The notes beneath the pieces were generated by a model. That model did no database searches. It was given only the letters and a program-made list of their open reading frames with translations, and was not told where the DNA came from. 64,000 nt of DNA, from contig PNAA01000027.1 in NCBI GenBank assembly GCA_003169975.1, positions 1 to 64,000 on the forward strand, in the 5' to 3' direction. The stretch comes from Spartobacteria bacterium. Lineage in GTDB: Bacteria > Verrucomicrobiota > Verrucomicrobiia > Chthoniobacterales > UBA10450. Shown here in pieces: positions 36,488 to 45,304 of the stretch (its first letter is position 1; the number at the start of each line of letters is the position of its first letter). The position numbers and the translations under genes were made by a program.

Positions 36488-37840
36488 TCACTTCTTCTCC
36501 GCCTTCTCCATCACCACTTTGGCGCCGTCCTTGAGCTTGCGGCTGATCGCGCTGTAGCTGCCCGAAATGACTTCGTCGCCCGGTTTCACACCGCTCTTGA
36601 TCTCGACGCTCGCGTCGTCCGCGATCCCGGTGGTGACCTCCACCATTCTCGCTTTGCTGCCGTCTTTCAGAAAAACGACTTTGCGCAGCTTCTCGCGCTC
36701 TTCTTTTTTCTCCTGCTTGGCGAGGCGTTCGTTCTCGACCTGGGCGTTGTTGTCGGCGTTTTCCTTGGCCGCCGCCAGTGTCTTTTTCTGTTCGATCTCT
36801 TCCGGGCTGAGGTTGCTGTCGCCGGTCCGAATGGTAACGCTTTGCATCGGGACGGCGACGACGTCTTTCACCATGTCGGTCTGGATCTCGGCCGTGCAAC
36901 TGAGGCCCGGACGGAGCCTGACGCCGGGCTTCTCGAGCTGGATTTTGACCTGGAAATTGGTCACTTCCTCCTGCGTGCCGGTGCCCGTCGTCGTGCCGGT
37001 GTTGGCGATCTGCTCGACTTTGCCACTGAATTTTCGGTCGCCGTAGGCGTCGATCTGGACCTTCGCCGAATCGCCCAGCCTGACGTGCACAACGTCGTTC
37101 TCATTCACGTCCACGACAGCTTGCATGTGGTTGAGATCGGCCACCCGCATGACTTCAGTGCCGGCAAATTGATTCGTCGCAACGACGCGTTCGCCGAGCT
37201 TGCTGTTGAGCACCGTGACGATGCCGTCGAGCGGCGAGTAGATGGTCGTTTTCGAAAGCTGATCGCGCGCCTGGCTCGAGCTGGCTTGCGCGCCCTCGAT
37301 GCTGTGCAGACCCGATTGATACATCGATTTCGCCGCGTCGTAGGTGGTCTGCGCAGCGAGCATTTCGGTTTGAGAGATCAGCTTCTTGTGGAAAAGATCC
37401 TGCGCTTGCGCGAGGTCCTGCTCGGCTTTTGTCATCGCCGCCTTCTGCTGTCCGCTAACCGACTGCGCGGTGCTGATCGCGGCCTGCTGCTGCTCGAGGA
37501 TGGCTTTGTAAGAGTCGGGCCGAATCTTCATCAGCAGGTCATCTTTTTTCACTTCCTTGCCGTCCTCGACCGGAAGATCAATGATCTCGCCCGCGACCTC
37601 GGGCGAAATCTTCACTTCCGTTTCCGGTTGCACTTTCCCGGTCGCCGAGACGGTCTCAACGATTGTCCGGCGGGTTGCTTTTTCGGTCGTCACTTCGATT
37701 GGCTTCTCGCGCTTGCCCGAGATGACGGAACCGATGATCAGGATCAGGATGAGCCCGCCTATTCCGAGCCAGATGTAGAGTTTGCGCCGGGACTTGCGTT
37801 TGCGGCGAACGGTCGGTGAGGGCGCGGCGGCTTGATGCAT
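36488..37840 (-). CDS. MacA-like periplasmic adaptor (HlyD family)
   Basis: A 450-residue membrane-fusion protein. A basic N-terminus and one membrane segment (LYIWLGIGGLILILIIGSVI) are followed by a barrel-sandwich half (VSATGKVQPETEVKISPEVAG), a helical coiled-coil hairpin (about residues 115-215, rich in Q, A and S), the second half (IYSPLDGIVTVLN) and a beta-barrel domain. It links the inner-membrane permeases to an outer-membrane channel, which is not in the window. A charged K/E/R-rich stretch (about 345-385) is unusual for the family and may be an insertion. It heads the MacAB-like operon, followed by the four-helix-bundle cassette. Confidence 0.92.
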   Translation of the reverse strand: MHQAAAPSPTVRRKRKSRRKLYIWLGIGGLILILIIGSVISGKREKPIEVTTEKATRRTIVETVSATGKVQPETEVKISPEVAGEIIDLPVEDGKEVKKDDLLMKIRPDSYKAILEQQQAAISTAQSVSGQQKAAMTKAEQDLAQAQDLFHKKLISQTEMLAAQTTYDAAKSMYQSGLHSIEGAQASSSQARDQLSKTTIYSPLDGIVTVLNSKLGERVVATNQFAGTEVMRVADLNHMQAVVDVNENDVVHVRLGDSAKVQIDAYGDRKFSGKVEQIANTGTTTGTGTQEEVTNFQVKIQLEKPGVRLRPGLSCTAEIQTDMVKDVVAVPMQSVTIRTGDSNLSPEEIEQKKTLAAAKENADNNAQVENERLAKQEKKEEREKLRKVVFLKDGSKARMVEVTTGIADDASVEIKSGVKPGDEVISGSYSAISRKLKDGAKVVMEKAEKK

Positions 37841-37935
37841 CAGAGACGAGGGTTGTCCTCAGGATTTAGCGGCTCTTTCGACCTTTGCAAACACTTCCCG
37901 TTCAATCCGAAGCCAGACGCATGCCAACGTCTGTG

Positions 37936-38005
37936 CAGGGCCAGCGCCCCGCTTGCCATGCGTGTATCGTCGTTGTGGGACGGCAGGCGGAGCGCCCGCC
38001 CTACC
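37936..38005. repeat. Intergenic palindrome, GGCAGGCGGAGCGCCCGCC family, copy 1
   Basis: Left arm AGGGCCAGCGCCCCGCTTGCC, right arm GGCAGGCGGAGCGCCCGCCCT, separated by about 25 bases. A second member of the family is at 63672-63736. It lies between macA and queG, touching the queG stop. Confidence 0.75.
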
Positions 38006-39086
38006 ATTGCAGCTCGCGCAACGCAGGACTCAAGCGCGTTTCGATCCGTTCGATCGCCCACGTGGCGTGCTCGGCAATCAGCGGCTCGCGGTCGCGCGCG
38101 GCCGCCGCGAGCGACGGCAAATCTTCCTCAGTCCCGACGTTACCAAGCGCGACGCAGACGTTGCGCAAAAAACCGCGGCGCTTGATCCGCTTGATCGGCG
38201 ACCCGCGAAACACTTCCCGGAACTGCTCGTCATCGAGCGCGAGAAAATCGCGCAACCGCATTTGCGCGACTGCGGGCCGCGCCGCGAACGCGCTCTCGCG
38301 CGCCACCTGCGCGAAGCGATTCCAGGGACAGGCGTCGAGGCAATCGTCGCAGCCATAAATCCGATCGCCGATGAGCGGCCGGAATTCGAGGGGAATGCTG
38401 CCTTTGAGCTCGATCGTCAGGTAGGAAATGCAGCGGCGGGCGTCGAGTTGATGCGGCGCCGTGATTGCGGCGGTCGGGCAGGCATCGATGCAGCGGGTGC
38501 AGGATCCGCAACGCGCCACCTGCGGCGGATCGGGCGCCAGCTCGAGCGTGGTAAAAATTTCCGCGAGGAAGAACCAGGTCCCGAGCCGGCGGTTGAGAAA
38601 CATCGTGCTCTTGCCGTGCCAGCCGATCCCGGCCTCGGCGGCAAAGTCGCGTTCCAATACCGGGCCGGTGTCGACGTAAAACTTCTGCCGCCCGCCGGCC
38701 TCAGCGAGAAACGCATGCAGCTCCCGCAACTTCTTTTCCAGGACGTCATGATAGTCATCCCCCCACGCGTAGCGCGCGATTCGGCCGCCCTCCGCACTTC
38801 TTCCTTCTGCCTTCTTCCTTCTGCCTTTCCCATCTCCCTGCCAATAATTCATCGCCAGCGCGACGACCGAACGCACGCCGGGCAACACTTTTTGCGGATC
38901 GCAGCGCTTCTCGGCGCTGCGCGCCATCCAATCCATCTCGCCGTCCGCACCCGCCTCGAGCCACGCGCGGAATTCATCCGCGTGCCGCGGTGCATCAGCC
39001 CGCGCGATGCGACAATCATCGAAACCGATCTCGGCCGCGCGCCGAAGCAGCTCGATTTTTATTTCAGTTGGAGAGCGCAAGGACAT
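38001..39086 (-). CDS. queG: Epoxyqueuosine reductase
   Basis: QueG carries out the last step of queuosine synthesis in tRNA, using cobalamin and two [4Fe-4S] clusters. The 361-residue protein has the expected cysteines: CGSCTRCIDACPTAAI and CDDCLDACPWNRFA, with a HEAT-like C-terminus. About residues 84-95 are an in-frame low-complexity segment (GRRKKAEGRSAEGG) encoded by a short repeat of CTTCTTCCTTCTGC type; standard QueG proteins lack it. It overlaps aroK by 23 bases on the same strand, and the two are probably co-transcribed. Confidence 0.94.
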   Translation of the reverse strand: MSLRSPTEIKIELLRRAAEIGFDDCRIARADAPRHADEFRAWLEAGADGEMDWMARSAEKRCDPQKVLPGVRSVVALAMNYWQGDGKGRRKKAEGRSAEGGRIARYAWGDDYHDVLEKKLRELHAFLAEAGGRQKFYVDTGPVLERDFAAEAGIGWHGKSTMFLNRRLGTWFFLAEIFTTLELAPDPPQVARCGSCTRCIDACPTAAITAPHQLDARRCISYLTIELKGSIPLEFRPLIGDRIYGCDDCLDACPWNRFAQVARESAFAARPAVAQMRLRDFLALDDEQFREVFRGSPIKRIKRRGFLRNVCVALGNVGTEEDLPSLAAAARDREPLIAEHATWAIERIETRLSPALRELQW

Positions 39087-39588
39087 CGCGGATCGATTGA
39101 GCGACCTGGTCGTGGCTGAGAGAGGAGGTATCGACCGTAAAATCCGCCGCCTCTTGATAAAATGGCTCTCGTTCCCGGAGCAGCGTCTGCAACGTCTCGG
39201 CAGGATTGTCGGTCTGGAGCAGCGGCCGGTTCGATCGCCGGCCCAGACGTTCCAGCAACGTTGCCGAATCGGCCGTCAGGCAAACGATGCTCCCAAGTTC
39301 ACGCAGACGCGCGACATTTTCCGGCCGCATGACAACGCCGCCGCCCGTCACGACGATTGACGGCGCAACGACCTCCAGTTTCTTCAAGACCGCGGTCTCT
39401 TCTTCGCGGAACCGATCTTCTCCGAGCCGGACGAAGATTTCGCTGATCGGCATCTTGAGCGCGGTCGCGATCATTTCGTCGGTGTCGAATCTCGGCCAGC
39501 CCTCCTGCAATGCGAGGAGCCGGCCGACCGCCGATTTGCCCGTTCCCATGAAGCCGATCAGAACGATCGAGCGATTGGTCTTCCGCAT
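39064..39588 (-). CDS. aroK: Shikimate kinase
   Basis: Phosphorylates shikimate in aromatic amino-acid synthesis. 174 residues from the ATG at 39586-39588 (MRKTNRSIVLIGFMGTGKSAVG). It has the P-loop GFMGTGKS, the DTDEMI substrate motif, VTGGGVV and the arginine-bearing lid segment RRSNRPLLQTDNP. The frame is open upstream but that part is not conserved-like. It overlaps the queG start. The upstream 576-base gap holds a 9-mer copy at 39727. Confidence 0.94.
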   Translation of the reverse strand: MRKTNRSIVLIGFMGTGKSAVGRLLALQEGWPRFDTDEMIATALKMPISEIFVRLGEDRFREEETAVLKKLEVVAPSIVVTGGGVVMRPENVARLRELGSIVCLTADSATLLERLGRRSNRPLLQTDNPAETLQTLLREREPFYQEAADFTVDTSSLSHDQVAQSIRDVLALSN

Positions 39589-40164
39589 TCCACGAATATG
39601 CGGGTGGAGAGTCGCGTTGCCAAGGTGTCGTGCCGGAAACGATCGCGTCAGGTGAACCGCGAAAAAGAACATGCGGAACTTCGAAAAACTTCTCCCGCCT
39701 CAGTTCTGAGCGATCGTCCCGTCAGTTCGTTAGGCGAATATCCCTCTTACTTTTCTCGATTAATTTAAGGCGAAGCTACGGATTCGGCGAACTCGACGGT
39801 CAGACACATCGCCGCCGAGAGGATGGTTGCCTTGTTGTAGCTGGGGTCGGTGACCCCGGCAAGTGCGCAGGAGGCTGGACTGATGGCCGCGATCAGTGTT
39901 GCCCTAACAAGGCTCGCCGCGCAGCTTTCTAGAAACTTCTTCTTTAAGCTGATATAAGCGAAGCGGACCGCGTTCACCAAAAGGCAGTTCGAGAATAAGC
40001 AAGAGGTTTGCAAAGAATAATCTTGACGACCGGCGCGGTTTTCTGTTCTCCTCGGGTTCGCGACCCGATCACCCCATGAAACGATGAAACGCGCATCTTT
40101 TTCTTCGCCCAGCAGTCTTCCCGCTTTTCTCCGACCCCCAAACCATCCCTAACGAGCTACGATC
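39589..40164. other. 576-base spacer upstream of aroK and the esterase gene
   Basis: Divergent spacer with no gene I can support. A minus-strand open frame at 39765-40013 (82 codons) lacks family resemblance and a convincing start. It contains one full 9-mer (39727) and one core copy (40148). An AT-rich part (39745-40040) differs from neighbouring GC content and includes TTGACG at about 40024 without a good -10. Confidence 0.5.
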
Positions 40165-41392
40165 ATGAAACCCAGCGAAGACCCAACCTCCCAACCTCTC
40201 AACCTCTCAACCTTTCAACCTTTCAACCTTTCTCAAGAGCCTCCCCCTCTTTTGTCTGGTAACGGTTGGCTGTTTTCTCTTTGTGCTTTTCGGCCTCAGA
40301 TTCAGTTCCCATGCTCAGACACCCACGCCGACACCGACACCTACTCCTACTCCGACCTGCACAACGACTCCGACGGCCACACCCATTCAGACATGTCCAT
40401 TATCGGTCCACGGGCCTTGCGCAACTCCGCCTTGCCCAGCCAGCCCTTATCCAACTGCCGACCCGCCGCCCGCCACACCAATTCCCGACGCATTTCAGCC
40501 CCAGGACGCCAATGGCCAACGCACCGGTGTCGTTCTGCAATGGCGGGTCTATCAACCGACTTCGGGCGGGCCCACTTGGCCCGTTGCCATCATCTTCCAT
40601 GAAGGCGGATTTTATACCGGCTTCCCGTTCTCGGGATCGCTGATGCAGCCTGCTGCCGACCTTCAGAAGGCCGGCTATTATACCCTTGTTGCCGACTATC
40701 CGCTGGCACCGTGTGGATTGATTCAGGGCCAAGCCTGTCACGACGATCCTACTTCCGGGCGGCCGCCGTAACAGACAGATGCTGTCAAGGCTATCATACG
40801 GGCGGCGAGAGCTGACCTTCACTGCAAAAATTTCCAAGTTGTTGTCATCGGCGGTTCATCCGGCGCAAGCCATGCGGCTTTTGCGGCCTTTGATACCGGT
40901 GTCGTAAACGTCTGGCCATATTGGAATTCCGGTGGGCATGATGATCGGCCGGATGTCATTGTCTGTCTCTCAGGCGCCTATGATTTTGCGGATCGCACCC
41001 CGGAAAACTATCAACCGAATCCGTTGATAGGATTTCAAGACCTTATCGAGAACTATACGAATACCTGTGTCCAGATTGATCCGAATGGCGGTCCGAGCCA
41101 AAGGACGGTTTCACCCATCTACGTGTTGCACGCACCCACGCCCGACAGACCCTTCAAACCAGCCCTCTTTATTAATAGTGAACATGATACGATGCCGTTC
41201 CACCAAATTATTGATATTCAATGTGCTTTACAGAGTCTGTCGATCGATCCCGCATTGTACAGGATCATCACCATTCCTGGAATTGGCGAGCACGCTTTCG
41301 CATATTGGGACACGCCGGACGGTCAGGTAGGGAACGCAACCGTTCAAATCGTCGGCGATGTCTTATCGTTTCTGGACGGTCATTTGCAATGA
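40165..41392 (+). pseudogene. Secreted alpha/beta-hydrolase esterase, broken by an in-frame TAA and an N-terminal frame offset
   Basis: The frame holding the esterase has the oxyanion motif IIFHEGGFYTGFP, the nucleophile elbow IGGSSGASHA (G-x-S-x-G), NSEHDTMPFHQ (acid) and IPGIGEHAFAYW (histidine), after a long T/P-rich linker. A TAA at 40769-40771 interrupts it in frame between GRPP and QTDAVKAI. The only good ATG (40165) is out of frame with the export signal (KSLPLFCLVTVGCFLFVLFG); six 8-base repeats lie between. A GTG at 40283 is the alternative start but leaves most of the signal out. The gene is probably inactive as read, or partly a sequence artefact. Confidence 0.75.
40183..40230 (+). 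repeat. Octanucleotide tandem repeat, six units (CCAACCTC/TCAACCTT)
   Basis: Units are CCAACCTC, CCAACCTC, TCAACCTC, TCAACCTT, TCAACCTT, TCAACCTT in tandem, between the ATG at 40165 and the esterase signal peptide. Adding one unit, or removing two, would bring the ATG into frame with the signal, because 8 is not a multiple of three. Confidence 0.9.
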
Positions 41393-41424
41393 CTTAGGGG
41401 AGCTACCAGCCGAACTATTTACAA

Positions 41425-43037
41425 ATGCATTCTAACAGACAAAAAGACATGAACGCGGCGACTCTAAATCTAACAAAGCAAGGAAATGCCGGTGCTGTCT
41501 CCTTTAATCCTTCCTTATGGCGGCGCATCAAAGAGGCCATTTTCTCGGGCATGGCAATAATTCTCACGGCTGGAACCATTCATGCCGGTAGCGGCACGTG
41601 CTGGCTAGCCCTAGCGATAACAACTGGAATAACCCGGTGAACTGGTCCTCTGGCACGGTCCCGAATGGGTTTGATGTTGCGACCTTTGCTACCTCTAACA
41701 TTACCGCTGTCAGCATTTCCAGCACCATTCTTCTGGATGACATTATTTTCAACGCGGACGCCGACGCTTTTACAATCACGGCGTTGCCCGGGGTCAGCGT
41801 GCAGTTTGACAACGGGGGCGTCGTGAATTCCTCAGTGGTGGAAGAGAACCTAGTCGCCGTCTCCGATAACGGCAGCGCCGGCAGCTTCGGGTTCGGCTAC
41901 CAAGGAACGATCGTTGGCCCAGTGATCTTTACCCAACAGGCGCGGAATGCGACGACGGGCAGCCCAGGCACTGCCGGATTCAGCGGTGGCTCTGCGGGCG
42001 ACGGGACCTTCCACAATTTGGGGGCGAGCGTCGCGGGCGGGGTTGGCGGGCAGACCAATTTCGTTTATACGGGTACCTCTGCCGACCAGTGCACGATCAT
42101 CAACGACGGTGCCACAGTGGGCGGCGCGACAGGCGCGGCGACTTCTTTTTCGCAAGCTAAACCGAGTGCGGGCAATGCCACGCTTATCGCCAACGGAGGG
42201 ACCAATGGCGGCGGAGGCGGTAGCTTTAGCTTCGAAGGCGGCTCGCTCGGCGGAACCGCACGCCTGGAGCTTTTCGGCAATGGCTACATGGATATGAGCA
42301 GTCATACTGGCCCCAGCGTTTCCATCGGATCGATCGAAGGCGACGGCCAGATCTACATTGGCAAAAGCACTCTGATGGTCGGCACGAACAACCTGAGCAC
42401 CACCTTTTCCGGCGTGCTCCATCCCGGCAGCCCAATCGGTGGCAGCGGCACCGGCGGACTGACTAAGACCGGCAGTGGCACATTAACCTTGAGCGGCGTG
42501 AATCTCTATACCGCCGGCACGACGGTCAGTACAGGTACGTTGGTCATCAGTAATACCACGGGCTCAGGCACGGGCACTGGTGCGGTGAGTGTCAATGCGG
42601 GTACAATAGGTGGCAAAGGCATCATGTCCGGCGCTGTAATTGTCGGCACGGGCAGCGGGACAGGAGCTTTTCTTGCCCCGGCCCATGGGACCACGACGCA
42701 AAGCACCCTCACCATCCAAAGCGGGCTCACCTTGAACTCGGACTCGACCTATACCTACACCTTCAAAGCGAAAAAGAAGATGGCTCGAACGGACAAAGTG
42801 ATCGCCAACGGAGTCACCATCAACAGCGGCGCTACTTTCGCCTTTCAAGGCACTGCGCAGGGCACCCTGACGAAAGGCCTCGTCTTGACCGCGATCAGCA
42901 ACACCGCCACGACCCCAATCAGCGGCACCTTCAGCAATCTAGCCGGCGGTGCGATCCTGACCGTGAACGGAAACAATTTCCAAGCCAGCTACGAAGGCGG
43001 CGACGGCAACGATCTCACGCTGACGGTCGTGCCATAG
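41425..43037 (+). pseudogene. Autotransporter-associated beta-strand repeat protein, frameshifted near residue 58
   Basis: The 5' frame from the ATG at 41425 gives a leader with the export segment AIFSGMAIILTAGTIHAGSGT; the rest is one frame over, beginning ASPSDNNWNNPVNWSSG. A single missing base at about 41600 (ACGTG-CTGG, where ACGTGGCTGG would read T-W-L-A-S) joins the two as the typical start of this family. The 3' frame (to 43037) has glycine/serine/threonine-rich beta strands and the PATR motif GGLTKTGSGTLTLSGVN. Such proteins are exported to the surface. Whether the break is biological or a base-call error cannot be told here. Confidence 0.82.
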
Positions 43038-43130
43038 TTGTAGCCGCTTAGCTAGGCGAAGCGTGAGAGCGAAGCCGGAACGCAGCTTTCCACGCCGATG
43101 TCCGCGCCGCCCATAGGGCGGCGGCTACAA
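43038..43130. repeat. Intergenic palindrome, TTGTAGCCGC family, copy 3
   Basis: Begins TTGTAGCCGCTTAGC and ends GGGCGGCGGCTACAA, complementary arms. It shares the CCCATAGGGCGGCG centre with the copies at 33820 and 35191. It starts right after the beta-repeat protein's stop. Confidence 0.85.
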
Positions 43131-43215
43131 CCGGACTGTCGCCGCGAACGACCGGCCAAATCGACAAGGTCACTCCGGCGGTTGTCAACCTGGGCTTGCC
43201 GCTGTTGACTGATGG

Positions 43216-44583
43216 ATGGCGATTGCTTCGATCAATCCGGCGACCGGCGAGACGCTGCGCGCATTTCAGGAACTAGGTGCCGCGGCCATCGAGGAGAAGA
43301 TCGCGGCGGCGGCGCGCGCGTTCCGAACTCATCGCCAGAGTAGTTTTTCGGAGCGGGCCGCCATCCTGCGAAAGGCTGCTGATTTGCTCGAACAGGAGGT
43401 CGATGCATTCGCGCGCATCATCACGCTCGAGATGGGCAAGCCCATCGGGTCGGCGCGCGATGAAGTGCGCAAATGCGCCGTCGGCTGTCGGTATTACGCG
43501 GAGAACGGGGACCGCTTTCTCGAGGAGGAAATGATTCAGACCGCGGCCGCGTGCAGTTCCGTCCGCTGGCAGCCGTTAGGCGCGGTGCTCGCCATTATGC
43601 CGTGGAATTTTCCCTTCTGGCAGGTCTTTCGTTTCGCCGCGCCGGCCCTGTTGGCGGGGAATGTCGGCTTGCTCAAGCACGCCGCGAACGTTCCGCAGTG
43701 CGCGCTCGCGATCGAAGATATTTTCCGGCGGGCCGGGGCTGCGCCGGGTGTTTTTCAGACGCTCTTGATTGAATCGGACAAGGTCGCGGGGTTGATCAGG
43801 GACGATCGCATCCGAGCGGTGACTTTGACCGGAAGCGACAAGGCCGGAAGCGAAGTGGCGGCCGCCGCCGGTCGGGTGATTAAGAAGTGCGTGTTGGAGC
43901 TGGGCGGGAGCGATCCGTTTATTGTCATGCCGAGCGCCGATCTCGAAGTCGCCCTCACGACGGCGGTGAAAGCGCGGACGCAGAACAGCGGACAGTCGTG
44001 CATCGCGGGCAAACGTTTCCTGATCGCGGAGTCGGTCTACGACGAGTTCGTTAGGCAATTCGTCGACAGAATGCGCGCGCTGAAGGTCGGCGACCCGCTC
44101 GACGAGGCGACCGAAATCGGGCCGCTCGCCACGCCCTCGATCCGCGATGGAGTACATGAGCAGGTACGGAAGTCGATCGCCGCGGGCGCGAAGGTGCTCG
44201 CGGGTGGCGAACCGGGCAAAGGGAAGGGGAACTTCTATCCGCCGACCGTACTGGCCGAGATTCCGGAGGATGCTCCGGCGTTTCGGGAGGAAGTCTTTGG
44301 CCCGGTCGCGCTGATCTTTCGCGTGCCGGATGCGGCGGCGGCGATCGCGCTGGCGAATGCAAGCGACTTCGGTCTCGGCGCGAGTGTCTGGACCAACGAT
44401 TCGAAAGAAAAGGAACTCTTCGTGGACGAATTGGATTGCGGGATGGTTTTCGTGAACGCGATGGTGGCCTCCGATCCGCGGCTCCCCTTCGGTGGAGTCA
44501 AGCGTTCCGGCTACGGTCGCGAACTTAGTTCGTTAGGCATACGCGAATTCATGAACGCGAAGACCGTTTTCGTCGGAAGTTAG
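43216..44583 (+). CDS. NAD(P)-dependent aldehyde dehydrogenase, succinate-semialdehyde dehydrogenase-like
   Basis: 455 residues. Catalytic motifs: MPWNFPFWQVFRFAAPALLAGN, VTLTGSDKAGSEVAA, the glutamate in VLELGGSDPFIV and the nucleophile in NSGQSCIAGKRF. The sequence opening AIASINPATGETL and the C-terminal LPFGGVKRSGYGRELS place it in the GabD/SAD branch. It probably oxidises succinate semialdehyde or a related short aldehyde. The start is the ATG at 43216. Two 9-mers lie inside (44048, 44530). A palindrome covers its stop. Confidence 0.88.
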   Translation: MAIASINPATGETLRAFQELGAAAIEEKIAAAARAFRTHRQSSFSERAAILRKAADLLEQEVDAFARIITLEMGKPIGSARDEVRKCAVGCRYYAENGDRFLEEEMIQTAAACSSVRWQPLGAVLAIMPWNFPFWQVFRFAAPALLAGNVGLLKHAANVPQCALAIEDIFRRAGAAPGVFQTLLIESDKVAGLIRDDRIRAVTLTGSDKAGSEVAAAAGRVIKKCVLELGGSDPFIVMPSADLEVALTTAVKARTQNSGQSCIAGKRFLIAESVYDEFVRQFVDRMRALKVGDPLDEATEIGPLATPSIRDGVHEQVRKSIAAGAKVLAGGEPGKGKGNFYPPTVLAEIPEDAPAFREEVFGPVALIFRVPDAAAAIALANASDFGLGASVWTNDSKEKELFVDELDCGMVFVNAMVASDPRLPFGGVKRSGYGRELSSLGIREFMNAKTVFVGS

Positions 44584-44682
44584 GCGTCCCGCCTGACTCG
44601 GCCGCCAGCCTTCCAGCCTGGCGTCTCATTGGTTCGACGGGCAGATGCCCGTCGGCCGAGTCAGGCTGGAAGCCTAACTTCC
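44575..44682. repeat. Long palindrome spanning two convergent stops
   Basis: Left arm GGAAGTTAGGCGTCCCGCC and on to CTCGGCCG; right arm CGGCCGAGTCAGGCTGGAAG ending GCCTAACTTCC. About 30 of 33 bases pair. It covers the stop of the dehydrogenase (44581-44583) and that of the convergent hypothetical gene (44674-44676), so it is likely a two-way terminator or processing hairpin. Both arms carry GCCTAACTT, a near match to the dispersed 9-mer. Confidence 0.88.
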
Positions 44683-45222
44683 GAACTGTTCAGCTTTTTC
44701 CTTAAACAGCACGTTGAAGGTAGTGAGCGATCCGTAACAGCGAGTGATGTATTGCTGCAGATCGAACTTATCGGCGTCGCTCAGTTTCTCATTCGCGTTC
44801 ACCTTCTGTTCGAGCACGCGTAGGTTGTTGCGAATCATCACGATCTTGTGAAAGAACGTTTCCAGCGGCACCTCCTTCGCCTGCAACGACGTATCGGCGG
44901 GCCGCAACGCGAGCGTGCCTTGCTGCCAGCGCGTCGCCAGTCCTTCGACCAGTTGATCCGGTTTTTCCAAACCGAGTGCGTCAACCATCCCCTGCGCGGT
45001 CTGGCGGATGAGCGCAGAAAGCGGCATCTGCATTTCCGTTAGGCTGGCGGTCGGCTCGGCGACCGTCAGTTCGCTCGTCGAGGGATCGACCGTCCGCGGC
45101 GCGTCATCAAAAGTGATATCAGCGGTATGCTCGGTGAGCGATTTGATCGTCCCGACGCCGTAGCGCGGATGACGGACTTGCATTCCGATGTGGAGACTTT
45201 GGATCGGTATTCCCATGGCGTG
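44674..45222 (-). CDS. Hypothetical protein with N-terminal Tudor/SH3-like segment
   Basis: About 182 residues from the ATG at 45220-45222; an ATG at 45189 is possible. The first 50 residues (MQVRHPRYGVGTIKSL, then ADITFDD) look like the SH3/Tudor-like beta fold seen at the ends of UvrD/PcrA and CarD-type proteins. The rest is helical, ending in a charged tail. I do not recognise the family. It is divergent from the ADOP permease gene with 82 bases between them. The frame is open far upstream, but that part overlaps the permease. Confidence 0.65.
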   Translation of the reverse strand, partial: HAMGIPIQSLHIGMQVRHPRYGVGTIKSLTEHTADITFDDAPRTVDPSTSELTVAEPTASLTEMQMPLSALIRQTAQGMVDALGLEKPDQLVEGLATRWQQGTLALRPADTSLQAKEVPLETFFHKIVMIRNNLRVLEQKVNANEKLSDADKFDLQQYITRCYGSLTTFNVLFKEKAEQFGS

Positions 45223-45304
45223 TCCAAACTCCGGCGCGCCGCCGCCGGCGCAACCGCAAATCAATTCTGAATCCAAAACTGACTCAGGCCGCATCTCACC
45301 CACG

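Noticed and set aside
36437-37819. A 460-codon plus-strand open frame
   Set aside because: Antisense shadow of macA; composition is dominated by leucine, arginine and histidine with no motif.
39765-40013. Small minus-strand open frame of 82 codons
   Set aside because: No recognisable family, no clear ribosome site, and it overlaps an AT-richer spacer; kept only as part of the spacer description.
40320-40420. T/P-rich repeat as a CRISPR or structural array
   Set aside because: It is a coding linker of threonine-proline pairs in the esterase, with no spacers and irregular units.
43216-44583. Aldehyde dehydrogenase as proline-catabolism PutA/RocA
   Set aside because: Motifs and length fit the succinate-semialdehyde branch better, and no proline dehydrogenase is nearby.
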